A stretch of 64,000 bases of DNA. Source: Breviolum minutum Mf 1.05b.01. Its lineage: Eukaryota > Sar > Dinophyceae > Suessiales > Symbiodiniaceae. The stretch's first letter is position 1. Every line of letters starts with the position of its first letter. The DNA lies in the NCBI GenBank assembly GCA_000507305.1, contig DF241142.1:11771-75770 (forward strand), read 5' to 3'. The translations under genes were made by a program, and so were the position numbers. Shown here one piece after another: positions 11,781-21,054 of this stretch. The notes beneath the pieces were generated by a model, which saw only the letters and a program-made list of their open reading frames with translations, had not been told where the DNA came from and did not search any database.

Positions 11781-11952
11781 CTGATCAAGAATGTCCAAGG
11801 GCCCCTACCCGGATTTGATTCCGGTATATGCATCTACCTTACATCAACCCCTTGCAAAGTAAATGAGTATTTTTTCTGTTTTGGCCCCTGGGTAAATAGC
11901 TGTTAACTTTCACAACTAGCACCATCCGTACCCACAACATGAAGCTCTTCAC

Positions 11953-12069
11953 CAAGCATCTTTCTGTTTTCTTTCCTCTTCCTCCTCCTCTAACCTCGCT
12001 TGCTCTTGCTGTTCTAAACGCTTTTGCTCCTCAACCACATGGGCCTCAAGTTCTCTTTGCAACTGAAGC
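11953..12069 (-). CDS. Gene B, coiled-coil exon
   Basis: 117-nt exon reading LQLQRELEAHVVEEQKRLEQ and then a Glu run. Heptad-like spacing of Leu and charged residues suggests a coiled coil. The donor GTGAAG leaves phase 2, which matches the start of the 11.78-kb exon. Confidence 0.55.
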
Positions 12070-12374
12070 CTCAGTGCTTAACGAGGCAATCATGAAGGCA
12101 ACAAGGCAGCGTTTTTATGAGATGAGATCATACTATCAAATTGAGGGGGCAGGAAGCAAAAGGAACATTAAAGTGCTAGAAGAAGATCAATTCAGTACCC
12201 TAATCCACCATCATGGTGAATGCCAACACAGTCGATCGTGTCAATGGTTCCACCTAATATTAGTTCTCTACCATTCCCTAACTCACGTATTGCCTCCCCC
12301 CCACAACCCACACCCCCCAAAAAAAGAAACATCATGAATCATGAATCAACTTCACAAAACTTCCAAAAAAAAAC

Positions 12375-12513
12375 TCCGTCCAAGCAACTCAAGTTCTCTT
12401 TGTTTATCCTCCCTTCTCTGCTGTTCATCTTCAAGTTGCTGTTGGATATCCCGTTGCAACTGTGACATGGCCGCAACCTCTGGGGTTTCAGCCTTAGAGA
12501 CATCATCTCCGTC
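12375..12513 (-). CDS. Gene B, coiled-coil exon
   Basis: 139-nt exon after the clear acceptor TATCTTTCAG. It reads DGDDVSKAETPEVAAMSQLQ and then a Gln/Glu/Arg-rich helix (EDEQQRREDKQRELELLG). The donor is either GTTTTT or a non-canonical GA, and only the latter keeps phase with the next exon. Dinoflagellate introns are known to use GC and GA donors. Confidence 0.55.
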
Positions 12514-12599
12514 CTGAAAGATACCAGGATAGGATGGGAGGCCCATCCAAAGTGGGTAGTAGACATATAAATAACATATTCTTTTAGTTTACATATGTC

Positions 12600-13200
12600 T
12601 GTAAATGGCATATTGTTCTATCTTACATATACATAAATAAGATATAATTTGCATAATCCCTAAATCAAAGGAGTAGCGAAGTAGCAGATAAAGGAGAGCA
12701 AAGTGCCTTGATCTTCCCTGAATAAAACCCCCCTTGTAGGTTCCGCTGGGACCTTGCTACATATGGTTGCTCTAAGCAATGGCTTGAGTAAGTTTGCAAA
12801 GACACAGTTTGTCCAATAAATAGGCATGCTTGATAAATGACGCTATAATGTTGTCACAGGGGATACTGGTGTTGCCTTAAATATCGTTGACAAAGCATGA
12901 GTAGTTACAAATATTACATAATGTAATTTAGAATCTATCTTTCGTGTGCGTATGAGACTATAGTTGTAGATCATGATTCATCATGATACTTCAATATCTA
13001 TGCATGCACATATTTATACACATTGCCATATTGTAAACGCGTCTAACTCAGGTACAAGGAATTGCTGAATTGATCATCATAGCTTCGCATTTTCTTAGGA
13101 GGTTCAAACATCAAATGCAATCTGCTTTGCTTTGATTTGGAAGCCTTGGGAAAAGGTATGCTATGCTAGTTCTCCAGTCTTTGGATCATGCCTATCGTCT
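12600..13200. other. AT-rich stretch, probable intron
   Basis: No exon seen on either strand. It separates the coiled-coil exons from the Arg/Asp exon of the presumed gene B. Confidence 0.4.
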
Positions 13201-13283
13201 CGATCCTCAAACCCTCACAAGTTTCTCACAATGATACATAAATAAAATTGCGGCATTATTCTGGTCCTTGTCATCTTCTCGAC

Positions 13284-13579
13284 CTTTGTCCCGGTCCCGG
13301 TCTCGATCACGATCTCTGCTTTTGGAACGATTCTCTCTCTCACGATCCCTGCGATCTCGGTCCCGCCGGTCACGGTCGTCCCGGTCCCGCCGATCCCGGT
13401 CGTCCCGACGGTCCCGGTCATCCCGCCGGTCACGGTCATCCCGCCGGTCGCGACGGTCCCGGTCATCCCGGCGGTCGCGCGTGTCGCGGCGGTCCCGGCG
13501 ATCATCACGACGGTCATCTCGACGATCACGACTTCGCTCTCGGCTGCGGCGGCCTCCGCGACTTCGGTCACGGCGACTC
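13284..13579 (-). CDS. Gene B, Arg/Asp-repeat (RD/RS-like) exon
   Basis: Exon after acceptor CATGCAG, reading SRRDRSRGGRRSRERSRD and then dozens of RD/RRD repeats, ending near RDRDRDK before donor GTCGAG. RD/RS tracts are typical of splicing factors such as U1-70K or SR proteins. That link is by composition only; no RNA-recognition motif is visible. The antisense frames are low-complexity shadows. Confidence 0.55.
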
Positions 13580-13872
13580 CTGCATGGCATTTTCAGACAC
13601 CAGGTTGGTGGGTAAGTTGGGAAAGACTGGGGCACAAGCGCAAGGATAAATTGACAACTAGGTCCAGAAATTTTGGGACATGCCTGGACTTCCTTCTGCT
13701 CTCCGATCTGCTGGGCTTCCTGAAACAAATGGGCTTGGAAGCTGCCAGGAGGACAAAAAAGGGATCTAATTTCAGAAAACATGCAGCCCTACCGACAGCC
13801 TCTGGAATTAATTAGCATTGGCATACATTGGCGATTTTTGAACCCTTGAAGGTTTCAAACCTAGTGTCTCGT

Positions 13873-13970
13873 TTCTGTCTGCATGGGGATTCCCTGAAAA
13901 ACCAGAACCGGGTGCCATATGGCACCCTCCCCATGGCATGCAGGGCTTCCCTGGGAATCCCCACTTCTTT
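13873..13970. repeat. Nested inverted repeat with 16-bp palindrome
   Basis: GGTGCCATATGGCACC at 13911-13926 is a perfect palindrome. It is flanked by a second pair of near-complementary arms (TGGGGATTCCCTG near 13874 and CTGGGAATCCCCA near 13957). It could form a cruciform or be a small terminal-inverted-repeat element. Confidence 0.75.
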
Positions 13971-14298
13971 GGACGGCTTTCGCTGGAGCTGCTGGACTTC
14001 TTTGCAGTGCGGGATCTTGCAGGGCAGCCGCTTCCCAAGGCTCCCAGCGTATAAGTTGTTTGATGAGGGAAGAAATGTCACGTCAACTGTATACTGGTGG
14101 GAAGCTTCACTGTTATCCTGCGAAGCTCACAAATCAGTAAAGCATTATAGCATATAATTGTATATAATGCTGAATGCTTTATTTGAAAACCTGATGCTTG
14201 AAAAAGATAAACAAAACAACACCAACTTCTTAGCTCCTCAGCCTTTGACTTGTTGCTAACACTAAAGTTTCCAAGAAATATTGCACAATCCCCCCAAC

Positions 14299-14494
14299 CC
14301 CGCCTCCTCCCAAGCAGGCGTTCAGCGCGCGACGTCATTGGCCCGCCGGCCGTGTCCGAGAAGCCCAAAGGTTCAGGCGGTGTTTCCGAAAAGCGGCTGC
14401 CTGCCGAAAAGCCACCTGGCACACCAGGTTGACTGGCCTCAGGTGGTACAGCCGGTGGCACAAAGAGTCCCGACCCGCAAAGGCATGCCGCCAT
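14299..14494 (-). CDS. Gene B, possible first exon, Pro/Gly-rich
   Basis: ATG in the context AAATGGCGG starts MAACLCGSGLFVPPAVPPE, followed by a Pro/Gly/Ser-rich stretch (PGVPGGFSAGSRFSETPPEP). A GTTGGG donor lies at the chosen end, but the frame stays open further. If correct, gene B begins here, 3' of the retroelement and on the same strand. Confidence 0.35.
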
Positions 14495-14499
14495 TTCTT

Positions 14500-15076
14500 G
14501 TGAAGAAATATCATGATGATATGATGATTTTTTTCGCGCTAAAAAAAATGTCTTAACTCGTTCCATGTTATCCCCAAATCAACCGTTGGCAAACCGTTGA
14601 AATCAACCGGAAGGAAAACTGTAAAATTCAAGCATCTGACAGTCTGACACGTAGCATATTTGTTTAGAGTAGAGGGTCTGTGATTGCTGTCTCAAAGCCA
14701 GTCCTTTGGGTCAGGTTGAAGAATTATGTTTCTCTTCCGAAGGCAGTTGCACACACCCACCCCACTCATCCCCACCTCCCCAGTAAAACAAATACATGTG
14801 AATCCTCCCTCCTTAGATCCTTGACAGTGCGGCACTCAGATCGCTTTCTTTTTGCCGCCCGCTCTTCAAGCTTCACAAGTCATTCGAACCAGCATTCGTG
14901 GAGATGCCAAACTGCTGCCACCATCGGAAAGCCCCTGCAGTGTAAATCTCCAAAAAAAAAAAGCCAGACCGTAGCACTGTTCCACTTATAGAGCTGGCCT
15001 CAAACTGGGTCAAGTTTGGCGCACAGCTGCACACTATGTCCATGGCAGGTTCCAGTAGAGCAAGAAAGGTTGTGCC
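14500..15076 (-). other. 3' flank of the retroelement
   Basis: Non-coding stretch after the Pol stop. It contains an A/T homopolymer at about 14951 and the decamer CACTCAGATC at about 14834, which also occurs just 5' of the element at about 22604. The true element end is not visible to me. Confidence 0.4.
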
Positions 15077-18000
15077 TTACGAAATGGAAAGCAGAGCATC
15101 ATAGAGGCTACTTGCTGCAGAAATGCGATTTCGGGCTCCTTGCGATAAAGACGGCAGCACCAAATCGGCTGCAACTTCTTGCAGATACGATTCAAGCGTG
15201 CTCTGCTGCTTCAGTCTCATTTTGAACATAAGCTGAGGCAGATCCACGCCATCTCTCCAGGCTCGAACTGCCCCTCCTCCTCGGAGCGAACCAGGTGTCA
15301 AATTTGCACTTTGAGGGATAAAAAGGGCCCCCAAGATGCGATCCCACCTCCTCCTGAATGCTGAGGCTGATCCACTGTAGATTGGGGAGTCTGCTTCATT
15401 TCCTTGGTAGTGTTTCTCCAAAAAGGCTATCAGCTTCTCATCATTGAAACACAAATGTTGCAGTCTTCCTCGGCCACGCCTTCTGCTCTTAGGGTCGATC
15501 AGCCGCAAATAACAAACAGAGCGAGATTCATCCAGTAAGTCACTGGGAAGCAACAAGTTCTTGCGCACCTCCCTGATCACTTCTCCTGGTCTGGAGATCC
15601 CGTAGTAGGCGATGCCCATAGCGGCACCAAATTGCACCCAGTCCCAAGACAGACTGACGGCCATCATAGCTCGGAAAACCACTTCTGGTAGGGGAGTCCG
15701 ATGAACGGTGGGCTCCTGCAATTCCCACCTGGAAATCTGGTCCCACAGTGGACTCATATAGGGTTTTGCCACCAAGAGATGCTTCTGAGCGAACACGACC
15801 AGATGTCTGCATGTGAACAAAGAGCCGCCGCTGCTATACAACTCATTCCCATACTCCTGCAGAAAAACCACGGCCAGCATAGGTTGAAAAAGAACTGATT
15901 TCATGGCTCCCTTGCTCAGCTTCTGTCGGAGCCAATTGAGGAAGCCTTCCCAAATCTTGTTCTGCAGCAGCTCGGTCTTCGGTTCAACAAGGGCAAAGTC
16001 CGAAAGGACTCCTTCTCTTCCAGTCCTTCTCCATCGAGGACCAGGGTTAGCAGCTTCTCCAATCCTCATATTGTCGCATTTGGCGCACTCTGCCAAAGAG
16101 AACCTCTGTGATTCCTGGAGCTTGCCCAAGCGAAGACAAATGGCAAAAGAAAGGGCTCGGCAAACTCCCCGAGGGTAGGCTTGAGCTACCCTGGTCCAAT
16201 TCATGCGGTCCACCTTCGATCTGCCACGGAGTAAAAGGTGTGGTCGATCCTTAGGACATCTGCACAATGTCCTTTGTCCTCCAAGAGCTGTAGTGGAGAA
16301 GATTTTCGTTCTCTTCCGCCATCTTGTTCCAAACCTGCAATAGTCCAATGTCCACGGAAGAAGCTCAGGGTGCTCCTTCAAAAGGGCTTGAAACTCGGGA
16401 AGTTTGAACATCCAAGATCCTGCAGGATTCTCGATCCACACCACAAGCCCACAGCGTAGTGCGGAACGGAGCAATCCAAAGAACCATATGCTCATCTCGT
16501 TGCCGGAGACAACTTTCTCCAACATCTCGCCCTTCAGCTCTTTCTTGCCATACGGCTCCAGAAGACTACGCACTGGAGGAGTGATAGCTGTGGAGAAAGA
16601 CGAGCAAACTGGACCTCCTCCAGCAGAAACGAAGGCTCCGTGATCAATCAGCCATCGGAGATCTTCTCGGAGTGAGCAGTCTCTAAGATCCTCTGCTGGC
16701 GAATGTTCAATGTCAAAACAAAGGCTCCACCCCCCTCCCATAGTTCGATGGCTCCTGGCAACTCCTCTTTCGCCGGAAAACAAATCCAAATGGCCTGGTT
16801 CCGTGGGAGGCCACTCCATGTCCGAAGGTCCTACGAATTGACTCCTCTCGAACCTCTGCAGCCTTCTCCTCACCTCTCCAGAAAGGACAGGAATCTTCTT
16901 TTCTTTTGAGCGTACCTTTCCCCACGCACTCCCCTCCCGGGAAACTCCTCCGCCAGTGAGGGAGATACGGGGTTCCGGCAGCTCATCCTCCATGGCTTCC
17001 TTCTTCGTTGAAACTTTCTGGGAAAAACTTGGCGATGATGTTTTTCCCCGAGAGCCTGCTTTCCCCCTCGCACTCCCCTCCCGGGAAACTCCTCCGCCAG
17101 TGAGGGAGATACGGGGTTCCGGCAACTCTCTTTCCCAAACGCTTTTCTTGCAGCTCAACTCCTCGTGCTCACGTCCATCAGTGAAATGAACCTTCTTTCC
17201 AAAAGAGGTAGGTGATGAAAGAACTGGCATATCAGCTTTTCCGACGGAGCCACCGACTTCAGCGTGGGGGCTTTTCTTGAGCTCCTCAAAATCGGGAAGG
17301 TCGCCGACGACGGTGTCTCCAAGACCTTGCTCATTCATCCAACGATCAAAGTCTTCATAGTCTCCTCTTGCAAGTTTGTGCCACCAGGACGGTAGCTCAA
17401 CATCAGGAGGTGGAATCTCTCGGCCTCTGGTTGGGGCATCTGATCTGTTTTTCTTGGTGTCAAAGTACATTGCTTCAGAGTAGGAGTCAAAGAAAAGTAA
17501 AGAAGCGAGAGCCTGACATAACTCCCGGTTCAGGCTCTTTGAACTTGACCTTCCCTTAATGACAGCTCCAAGACAGACCTGAGAGTCCAGCCCATACAGG
17601 GTCCTGTGGCTCGGAAGTTGTTTGCTGATTTTTGACTCAGCCCGAAGAAACCCTCTGAGTTCTGAGATGTTGATGTGCTTTGCGCTGGTGTCCCGTTTTG
17701 CGAACAACAGCCTATAGTGAAGGCCTTGAGCACATACAGCCCAAAGGGGGTGCATGTCAAACTTCTCGTCCCCCGGAAGCTCATCTTCAGGCTCTAGTAA
17801 GTCATGCCTTCTTTGCCACTCAGCCGCTGGGCCCAAAAGTCTCGTCCAGACGCTTTTTCTCAAACAGTGTCGGTAAAGTTCTTCAGCAACTTTGCCTGGT
17901 ACGTCTGCCACTACTGCTGCTTGGCCCCAATTCGAGGCGTCACTTGCGACCACTTTTCCTGAGATCTGGGACTTCAAATTGCTGGCAGCTAAAGGCAAAA

Positions 18001-19888
18001 GGATAGCGATGGAAAACAATTCGCTAATGCACTTGCCACTCAACTTGACCACTTCTCTTCCTCCTCTGCCTCTGCAGCCTCCAAAGATAGCATCCATGAG
18101 GCACAGCATCCGCCTCCGATAAAGCAATAGCGAAATCAGGGCACCAGCCACAATCTGTAGGAGGTCAACCGTGCAGTGTCCTAGGGCGGCTACCTGCATC
18201 ACAATGCTGCACAGGGGGATTGCTCTTCGGATGGCTCCTCTCAAAACACCTCTCCTCCCTTCTAAGTCGATGCCCCAAAAGGAGGCCACCTCCGAGTCTC
18301 GAAAGGCTTTTTCCTCATGAGGGATCAAGGACTCCGCCTTGTAGGATTCTAGCATGGCATCGGCTTTCTGAGCTCCTATGCTGGGGTGATCTGCGCAGTC
18401 GTGATCTTCTGGAAGGACGGAAAGAGAGATGAAATCGTCTATCAGGATCCCCACCATCGTCTGAGATCTAGGCAACGGTTTCTTGTAGGTGATCAGCTCT
18501 TCCTCCCGGCAGATTTGGTAACTCAGAGCTAAAGAGATATGACAGGACTGCGCCAATTCCACGGCTTGGCAGTCCCCCATAGCCAACGTCCCCAATGAGC
18601 CTACCAATCGACCAGCATTGCGCAATTCTGGCCTCATGCACTTCAAATGCTGGAGCCGCCTGGAATCCAAACAGCCAACTAGACAATTGCGCCGAGATCT
18701 TTCGCTAGAAACTTGAAACAAATGATAAAAGTCCCGGACGTCATTGCCGGAACTGACCACTTTGCTTCCTGGTCTCAACACCAGACGAAGGAGGGAATCT
18801 CCAGATGCGAGGGAACGTATCCATCTCCCCAAAGGTTGCTCAAGTAGGTTCCCTGGCCTCGAGTCTAAAATTAGTCTGTCTTTGGTCAATGACTTGACCA
18901 CGCAGAACATGCCGGCCCCGAATCTCAAATCCACCTCGCGGGGGAGCCAAAGGTGCAATCTGTCTGATGCATCAAGTAGCTCGAAGAGTCTGACTTTCTG
19001 AGAAAGAGAGCAGTGTACTTTGACTTTTGGAATGTCCCCGGTGAACTCGTCGGGATCTGCTCGGCACTGAAGAGGATGCAGAAAAATCTCTTTTCCCACG
19101 GGGTCTAAAAACTCCTCAGCCTTGAACTTTGGTCTGCCAATGAATGAAATCCTCTCAGGGTCCACTTGCTTGAAGGTGGACATGTCGGTAGAAGGACACC
19201 AGCCCACTACACAGCCACTGTCGGCGCCGTCATATCCAGGCTTCATCACTTCCTCCTCAAAACAGAAATAGCCTTGCCCAGATTCAGACAAAGCCTGGGC
19301 CTTCTTTTCCAACTCGGAAAGGGTAAGCTCTAAAGACTCAAACTTACCCGCCGATCTTCCCATCTCCTCAGGCCCAGTAGGTGAAACTTCAATCCAAGAT
19401 TTCAGGAACAACTTGAAGCGGTCTATCGCCTCCCACTGTCTCCGGTTGAGGCCTTTTCTGGTCAGAAGCCCCTTTGCATCCCGAGGTCTGTTGAAATGGA
19501 GGTAGTTCAGGACGATCACAATGGCGTTGAGGCTCCTCTTCTCTGCACCAACCTCCGGACTTTCCACTGAGTTCTTTCTACAAACTTCAGGATAAGGGAG
19601 ACCCATTGGAAAAACTGTTCCTCTTGAAACCGTCTCGGCACTGTACGTGTCGGCAAAATGCAGGCGGACAAAAGATCTTGCAAAGCCTCCAAGTCGACAG
19701 CGGCTGCCCAACAAGAATCTCAGCATAGAGCTTAAAACTCCCTTACCAGAGTAGGTCTTTGCTGATGCCCCTGGGACAGTCACACGCTCAATCTTTGGCT
19801 CCTCTAAATTCGGCTGGCTAGTAGTGAAAATACCCAAGCGAGAGCTTCCAGCCTCAACCTCTCGCTTGACGAACTTCTCATCCATCAT
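15077..19888 (-). CDS. pol: Pol: RT, RNase H, C5-methyltransferase-like, tyrosine recombinase
   Basis: 1603 codons from an ATG that overlaps the Gag stop (ATGA). Reverse transcriptase: RLILDSRPGN near 18.87 kb, NDVRDFYHLFQ near 18.73 kb, and the catalytic ILIDDF near 18.44 kb. RNase H: VVASDASNWG, NISELRGF, LYGLDSQVCLG and RSDAPTRG between 17.95 and 17.42 kb supply the acidic residues. Methyltransferase-like: motif I LDLFSGERGVA near 16.79 kb, GGPVCSSFS near 16.61 kb, IENPAG near 16.43 kb and DYCRFGTRWRKRTKIF near 16.33 kb. These follow the order of C5-MTase motifs I, IV, VI and VIII, including the Pro-Cys-type loop (here Pro-Val-Cys). The motif MRIGEAANPGP near 16.06 kb precedes the tyrosine recombinase. 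That domain has SRPGEV near 15.59 kb, SLRGGGAV near 15.28 kb and the nucleophile ESYLQE near 15.19 kb. The usual His of HxxR appears replaced by Gly. No internal stop is present. Confidence 0.85.
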   Translation of the reverse strand: MMDEKFVKREVEAGSSRLGIFTTSQPNLEEPKIERVTVPGASAKTYSGKGVLSSMLRFLLGSRCRLGGFARSFVRLHFADTYSAETVSRGTVFPMGLPYPEVCRKNSVESPEVGAEKRSLNAIVIVLNYLHFNRPRDAKGLLTRKGLNRRQWEAIDRFKLFLKSWIEVSPTGPEEMGRSAGKFESLELTLSELEKKAQALSESGQGYFCFEEEVMKPGYDGADSGCVVGWCPSTDMSTFKQVDPERISFIGRPKFKAEEFLDPVGKEIFLHPLQCRADPDEFTGDIPKVKVHCSLSQKVRLFELLDASDRLHLWLPREVDLRFGAGMFCVVKSLTKDRLILDSRPGNLLEQPLGRWIRSLASGDSLLRLVLRPGSKVVSSGNDVRDFYHLFQVSSERSRRNCLVGCLDSRRLQHLKCMRPELRNAGRLVGSLGTLAMGDCQAVELAQSCHISLALSYQICREEELITYKKPLPRSQTMVGILIDDFISLSVLPEDHDCADHPSIGAQKADAMLESYKAESLIPHEEKAFRDSEVASFWGIDLEGRRGVLRGAIRRAIPLCSIVMQVAALGHCTVDLLQIVAGALISLLLYRRRMLCLMDAIFGGCRGRGGREVVKLSGKCISELFSIAILLPLAASNLKSQISGKVVASDASNWGQAAVVADVPGKVAEELYRHCLRKSVWTRLLGPAAEWQRRHDLLEPEDELPGDEKFDMHPLWAVCAQGLHYRLLFAKRDTSAKHINISELRGFLRAESKISKQLPSHRTLYGLDSQVCLGAVIKGRSSSKSLNRELCQALASLLFFDSYSEAMYFDTKKNRSDAPTRGREIPPPDVELPSWWHKLARGDYEDFDRWMNEQGLGDTVVGDLPDFEELKKSPHAEVGGSVGKADMPVLSSPTSFGKKVHFTDGREHEELSCKKSVWERELPEPRISLTGGGVSREGSARGKAGSRGKTSSPSFSQKVSTKKEAMEDELPEPRISLTGGGVSREGSAWGKVRSKEKKIPVLSGEVRRRLQRFERSQFVGPSDMEWPPTEPGHLDLFSGERGVARSHRTMGGGWSLCFDIEHSPAEDLRDCSLREDLRWLIDHGAFVSAGGGPVCSSFSTAITPPVRSLLEPYGKKELKGEMLEKVVSGNEMSIWFFGLLRSALRCGLVVWIENPAGSWMFKLPEFQALLKEHPELLPWTLDYCRFGTRWRKRTKIFSTTALGGQRTLCRCPKDRPHLLLRGRSKVDRMNWTRVAQAYPRGVCRALSFAICLRLGKLQESQRFSLAECAKCDNMRIGEAANPGPRWRRTGREGVLSDFALVEPKTELLQNKIWEGFLNWLRQKLSKGAMKSVLFQPMLAVVFLQEYGNELYSSGGSLFTCRHLVVFAQKHLLVAKPYMSPLWDQISRWELQEPTVHRTPLPEVVFRAMMAVSLSWDWVQFGAAMGIAYYGISRPGEVIREVRKNLLLPSDLLDESRSVCYLRLIDPKSRRRGRGRLQHLCFNDEKLIAFLEKHYQGNEADSPIYSGSASAFRRRWDRILGALFIPQSANLTPGSLRGGGAVRAWRDGVDLPQLMFKMRLKQQSTLESYLQEVAADLVLPSLSQGARNRISAASSLYDALLSIS
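16925..17124 (-). repeat. In-frame 56-bp direct repeat inside Pol linker
   Basis: Positions 16925-16980 and 17069-17124 are identical over 56 bp, 144 bp (48 codons) apart. They encode ELPEPRISLTGGGVSREGSA twice, in the Ser/Lys-rich linker between RNase H and the methyltransferase-like domain. Confidence 0.9.
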
Positions 19889-21054
19889 GCTTCCCCTGCA
19901 GCCTGGCTCTCGCCTGCTGCAGCTTTCTTCTTCGGGGTCTTTTTGGGCCCTGGCTTTGGATCTCCAGCACCTCCTCGTTCTGTGGTATCTCGATCGGCTT
20001 TCCCACCTCCTTTTCCCAGCTTCCTCTTCGATTCCTGGTAGCTGTCCTGTTCTTTGATGTGCCCCAGGAAGACTTCGACCCATCTTGGGTCCAACAGGCT
20101 CGAGTGTTGGAGCTCTGGCAAAGTTGGAGCTGTGTGACTCGAGAATGCTTGGTAAGGTGGTGGAGCTTCTAGCAGGCTCACATTCGCCATGATCCAATTG
20201 CCGGAATCGATGGCTGCTTGGTCTGCTGCCGCTATCAAGACAGCGCACCTCGCTCTTGCTTCTTCGTGGGATCCCCGAATGAGGGAGTCCCACACTCCAG
20301 CGACTTGCCAGCTCCATCTTACATGGGAGGTGAAGTTCTGCAGCCTGGACCTCGACGTCAACCAGCCTCTCACTGTTGCTGTCCCAAACGGCTCTCCTGG
20401 TGCAGTGGGCTGAGCATGAAAATCGCTCAACAGGTTTGCTTCTATTGATTGATACACCAGCCGAGGGTTCTCCTTCAAAGCTCTCTGCAATGCTCGTAGT
20501 GCGGCAGCATTTCTCCTTGAGCTCGGAACATTCTGCGACTCTGAGGAGCTTGCCAATCCAGACCCGTCGAGGAGATGTTCCAGGTCTCCCTTCTTCTGCT
20601 TCTGGTCCACCAAGGTCGAACAGATCTGGGTGAGCTTTGTGAGCGCTTTTCCCACTTCTGAACTGCTTCCAGCCTCTGCACCAGCCCCATCTGCTGCTTC
20701 TGCCTCCTCTTCCTCTTCGGATTCTTCCAAAGGGCTCCAAACACTTTTCTTCCGAGCTCTGGGGGCATCGTCCAGAGTGCTTGGCCTTTGTTTCAGCACC
20801 TGGGCCATTTCCACCAAATGCTTCTCCGGAACTCCGGCAGCCATAGCAGCTTGAACAACTGTAGGATCCATCCCAGCCAATGCGCCTCTCGCCAGACCAG
20901 GTTTTGCTGCAGCGTTCATTGCTTTTGCTTTGGAGGTCGGTCTTGGGGCGGACGAGCCAGAACCGGCCGACAGACCTCCAGCGGTCGGTTTTGACCCTTC
21001 CGCCCCGGGCTGCAATGCTTTTCTGAATCTGAATGATGGAGTCTTCCAAAAACT
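19885..21054 (-). CDS. gag: Gag-like region of the retroelement
   Basis: Open frame of 389 codons in a different frame from both the N-terminal domain and Pol. It has an Ala/Gly/Pro linker, then an acidic run (SEEEEEAEAAD), and then a helical domain with RGWLTSRSRLQNFTSHVRWS and ARARCAVLIAAADQAAID. It ends in a Lys/Gly-rich tail. The same DNA read in the Pol frame is Arg/Ser/Cys-rich and not protein-like, so this frame is the real one. It has no ATG near its 5' end, so it is expected to be fused to the upstream domain. The stop TGA overlaps the Pol ATG. Confidence 0.75.
   Translation of the reverse strand, partial: SFWKTPSFRFRKALQPGAEGSKPTAGGLSAGSGSSAPRPTSKAKAMNAAAKPGLARGALAGMDPTVVQAAMAAGVPEKHLVEMAQVLKQRPSTLDDAPRARKKSVWSPLEESEEEEEAEAADGAGAEAGSSSEVGKALTKLTQICSTLVDQKQKKGDLEHLLDGSGLASSSESQNVPSSRRNAAALRALQRALKENPRLVYQSIEANLLSDFHAQPTAPGEPFGTATVRGWLTSRSRLQNFTSHVRWSWQVAGVWDSLIRGSHEEARARCAVLIAAADQAAIDSGNWIMANVSLLEAPPPYQAFSSHTAPTLPELQHSSLLDPRWVEVFLGHIKEQDSYQESKRKLGKGGGKADRDTTERGGAGDPKPGPKKTPKKKAAAGESQAAGEA

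Larger units (their letters stand above)
10274..11870. repeat. ~600-bp tandem repeat, about 2.6 copies
   Basis: The same landmark, GAAAC(C/T)TACCCGAAGTC, occurs at 10274, 10882 and 11479 (spacings 608 and 597). A second landmark around GATCAGGAATGTCCAAGG occurs at 10670, 11263 and 11783. Each unit contains one Lys/Glu-rich minus-strand open segment. The third copy is shortened and more diverged. Confidence 0.9.

Noticed and set aside
13248..13649. Plus-strand frames rich in Gly/Pro/Arg/Ser opposite the RD exon
   Set aside because: They are complements of the Arg/Asp repeat; the minus frame has splice sites and a functional-looking composition.
20000..20980. Pol-frame translation across the Gag region as a single 2181-residue protein
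   Set aside because: Between about 21.0 and 19.9 kb this frame is Arg/Ser/Cys-rich without domain pattern, while the neighbouring frame is acidic/helical and Gag-like. The single long frame is therefore an accident of absent stops.
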